DNA of 64,000 bases from Theobroma cacao (taxonomy: Eukaryota > Streptophyta > Magnoliopsida > Malvales > Malvaceae): the NCBI RefSeq assembly GCF_000208745.1, contig NC_030851.1:6320000-6383999 (forward strand), in the 5' to 3' direction. The notes beneath the pieces were generated by a model. That model searched no databases, was not told the DNA's origin, and saw only the letters and a list, made by a program, of their open reading frames with translations. Positions 63,077 to 64,000 of this stretch are shown piece after piece (position 1 is the stretch's first letter; every line of letters begins with the position of its first letter). A program made the translations under genes and the position numbers.

Positions 63077-63110
<34 letters not shown>

Positions 63111-63661
63111 ATGTGGATGTATTTTTCTATTTATATAATTGATTACTCAAATAGCATAAAGAAGAATAGCTGAGTTGGAAGCAAAGAGCTTCGAAATAAA
63201 TGTAGGCTAAAGAAGAATAAAGGCATGTCTTCTTTAAACACATGCGGAGTTAGAGTTATATAGAAAATATGGTTATGTATGAAAAAAGTCTTCCTTACTA
63301 TATATGAATAAAAAATTATTACTACCATATCTACAAAAATTAAGTCAAATAAGTTTGCATAACAGAGAGGATTGAGTGGTATACCATTCTTTTAATTTTG
63401 GGTAGGTTTGATTGTGCAAACATTATTATACTTTTATTGAGCCTAGAGGTCCCTTTATGTTTGTGCAAAAATAAAAACGTATTCTTTCTTCTTTTAATCT
63501 TATTATATTAGGATCATGAAAACCATTAGTTCTTATTAATTAGATTACATAACAAAAGGGTAATCTTCTATCCCTTCTTTCATTCCTTAAACCTTAATAT
63601 TCATCTTCATTCATTTGAATTTGAAAATGTTTAATTAGTTTGAATATCAAGTTCTAATTAC
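60361..63661. other. AT-rich spacer with TA microsatellites
   Basis: No gene was recognised. TA repeats lie at 62062-62106 (one ambiguous base at 62105), 62121-62166 and 63078-63101. The stretch around 60840-61020 (GAGATCTATTTATAGG and following) vaguely resembles a Copia-type LTR but cannot be bounded. Confidence 0.6.
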
Positions 63662-64000
63662 TGTCGTAACGTGCGGGTCCGAGAACCCGACCGCCAGACG
63701 TGGGTGTGAAAACTTACTAAAAATTAAACTAGGAGTCGCCACCAATCTTTTTTTTTACTAGGTGCGATTGGCCACCTATTGGCTCGATTCTAATCGATGA
63801 AAACTTAAATTAATTTTAAGACCACCGAAAAGAACCTTAAACCGGTTTACAATTTTCTGGATCTAGGTTCGGGAGTACGGTTACGCCCGGGGAAGGATTA
63901 GCACCCCTCGGACGCCCGTTCCATGAACGGTACCATTTTTAGATTATCCTATTGGGCTTTAATTTTTAATTTCACTAGATTTCCTTAATTATTATTTTTT
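63662..64000 (+). mobile_element. LTR retrotransposon, start of LTR (partial)
   Basis: The element starts TGTCGTAACGTGCGGGTCCG. It contains GGAGTCGCCACCAATC, AGGTGCGATTGGCCACCTAT and GGTTACGCCCGGGGAAGGAT followed by TAGCACCCCTCGGACGCCCG. From memory this series is typical of a widespread plant Ty3-type LTR. The sharp rise in GC content at 63662 supports the boundary. The other end and any coding region lie beyond the window. Confidence 0.7.

Overview
The window is nuclear DNA of a flowering plant, most likely a eudicot. It has intron-rich genes with GT..AG splice sites, AT-rich spacers and plant-specific families: a multi-exon oligopeptide transporter, an AGL17-clade MADS-box gene and a plant mitochondrial Hsp70. 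It is also full of plant transposable elements. I cannot name the species. Gene models were built by hand from frame, splice sites and family similarity recalled from knowledge. No search was run.

Layout, left to right. (1) 1-1118, minus strand: first four coding exons of a mitochondrial Hsp70, running off the left edge. (2) 1200-3660: AT-rich spacer with a GC-rich palindromic island and a probable hAT-type MITE. (3) 4957-7373, minus strand: complete four-exon CorA-like (GMN motif) magnesium-transporter-family gene of 453 codons. (4) 7.4-11.4 kb: gene-poor spacer. (5) About 11.46-22.04 kb: one large, decayed Mutator-like element (MULE). It has AT-rich terminal inverted repeats and sub-terminal tandem arrays in opposite orientation at the two ends. 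It contains a plus-strand DUF1985/Ulp1-type passenger pseudogene, a minus-strand MURA-type transposase pseudogene split by a 2.5-kb solo-LTR-like insertion, a second 1.4-kb insertion, and a small minus-strand ORF for a charged helical protein with its own TATA box.

(6) 22191-29321, plus strand: an OPT4-like oligopeptide transporter locus. An orphan duplicate of the first exon lies upstream of a complete six-exon, 750-codon gene. (7) 29792-32030, minus strand: eight-exon gene for a plant DHH/DHHA1-type phosphoesterase-like protein, convergent with the transporter. (8) 32.0-45.6 kb: gene-poor spacer with a SINE, hAT-like MITE ends and two promoter-like patches. (9) 45580-59264, minus strand: seven-exon AGL17-clade MADS-box gene (235 codons). 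Its first two introns are about 5.7 and 5.9 kb and hold two SINEs of one family and a MITE. (10) 59.3-63.66 kb: AT-rich upstream region with TA microsatellites. (11) 63662-end: start of an LTR retrotransposon.

The host genes do not form an operon or pathway; they are ordinary neighbours. The main points of interest are the MULE with its possible accessory ORF, the duplicated OPT first exon that could act as an alternative first exon, and a short tRNA-like SINE family with intact target-site duplications.
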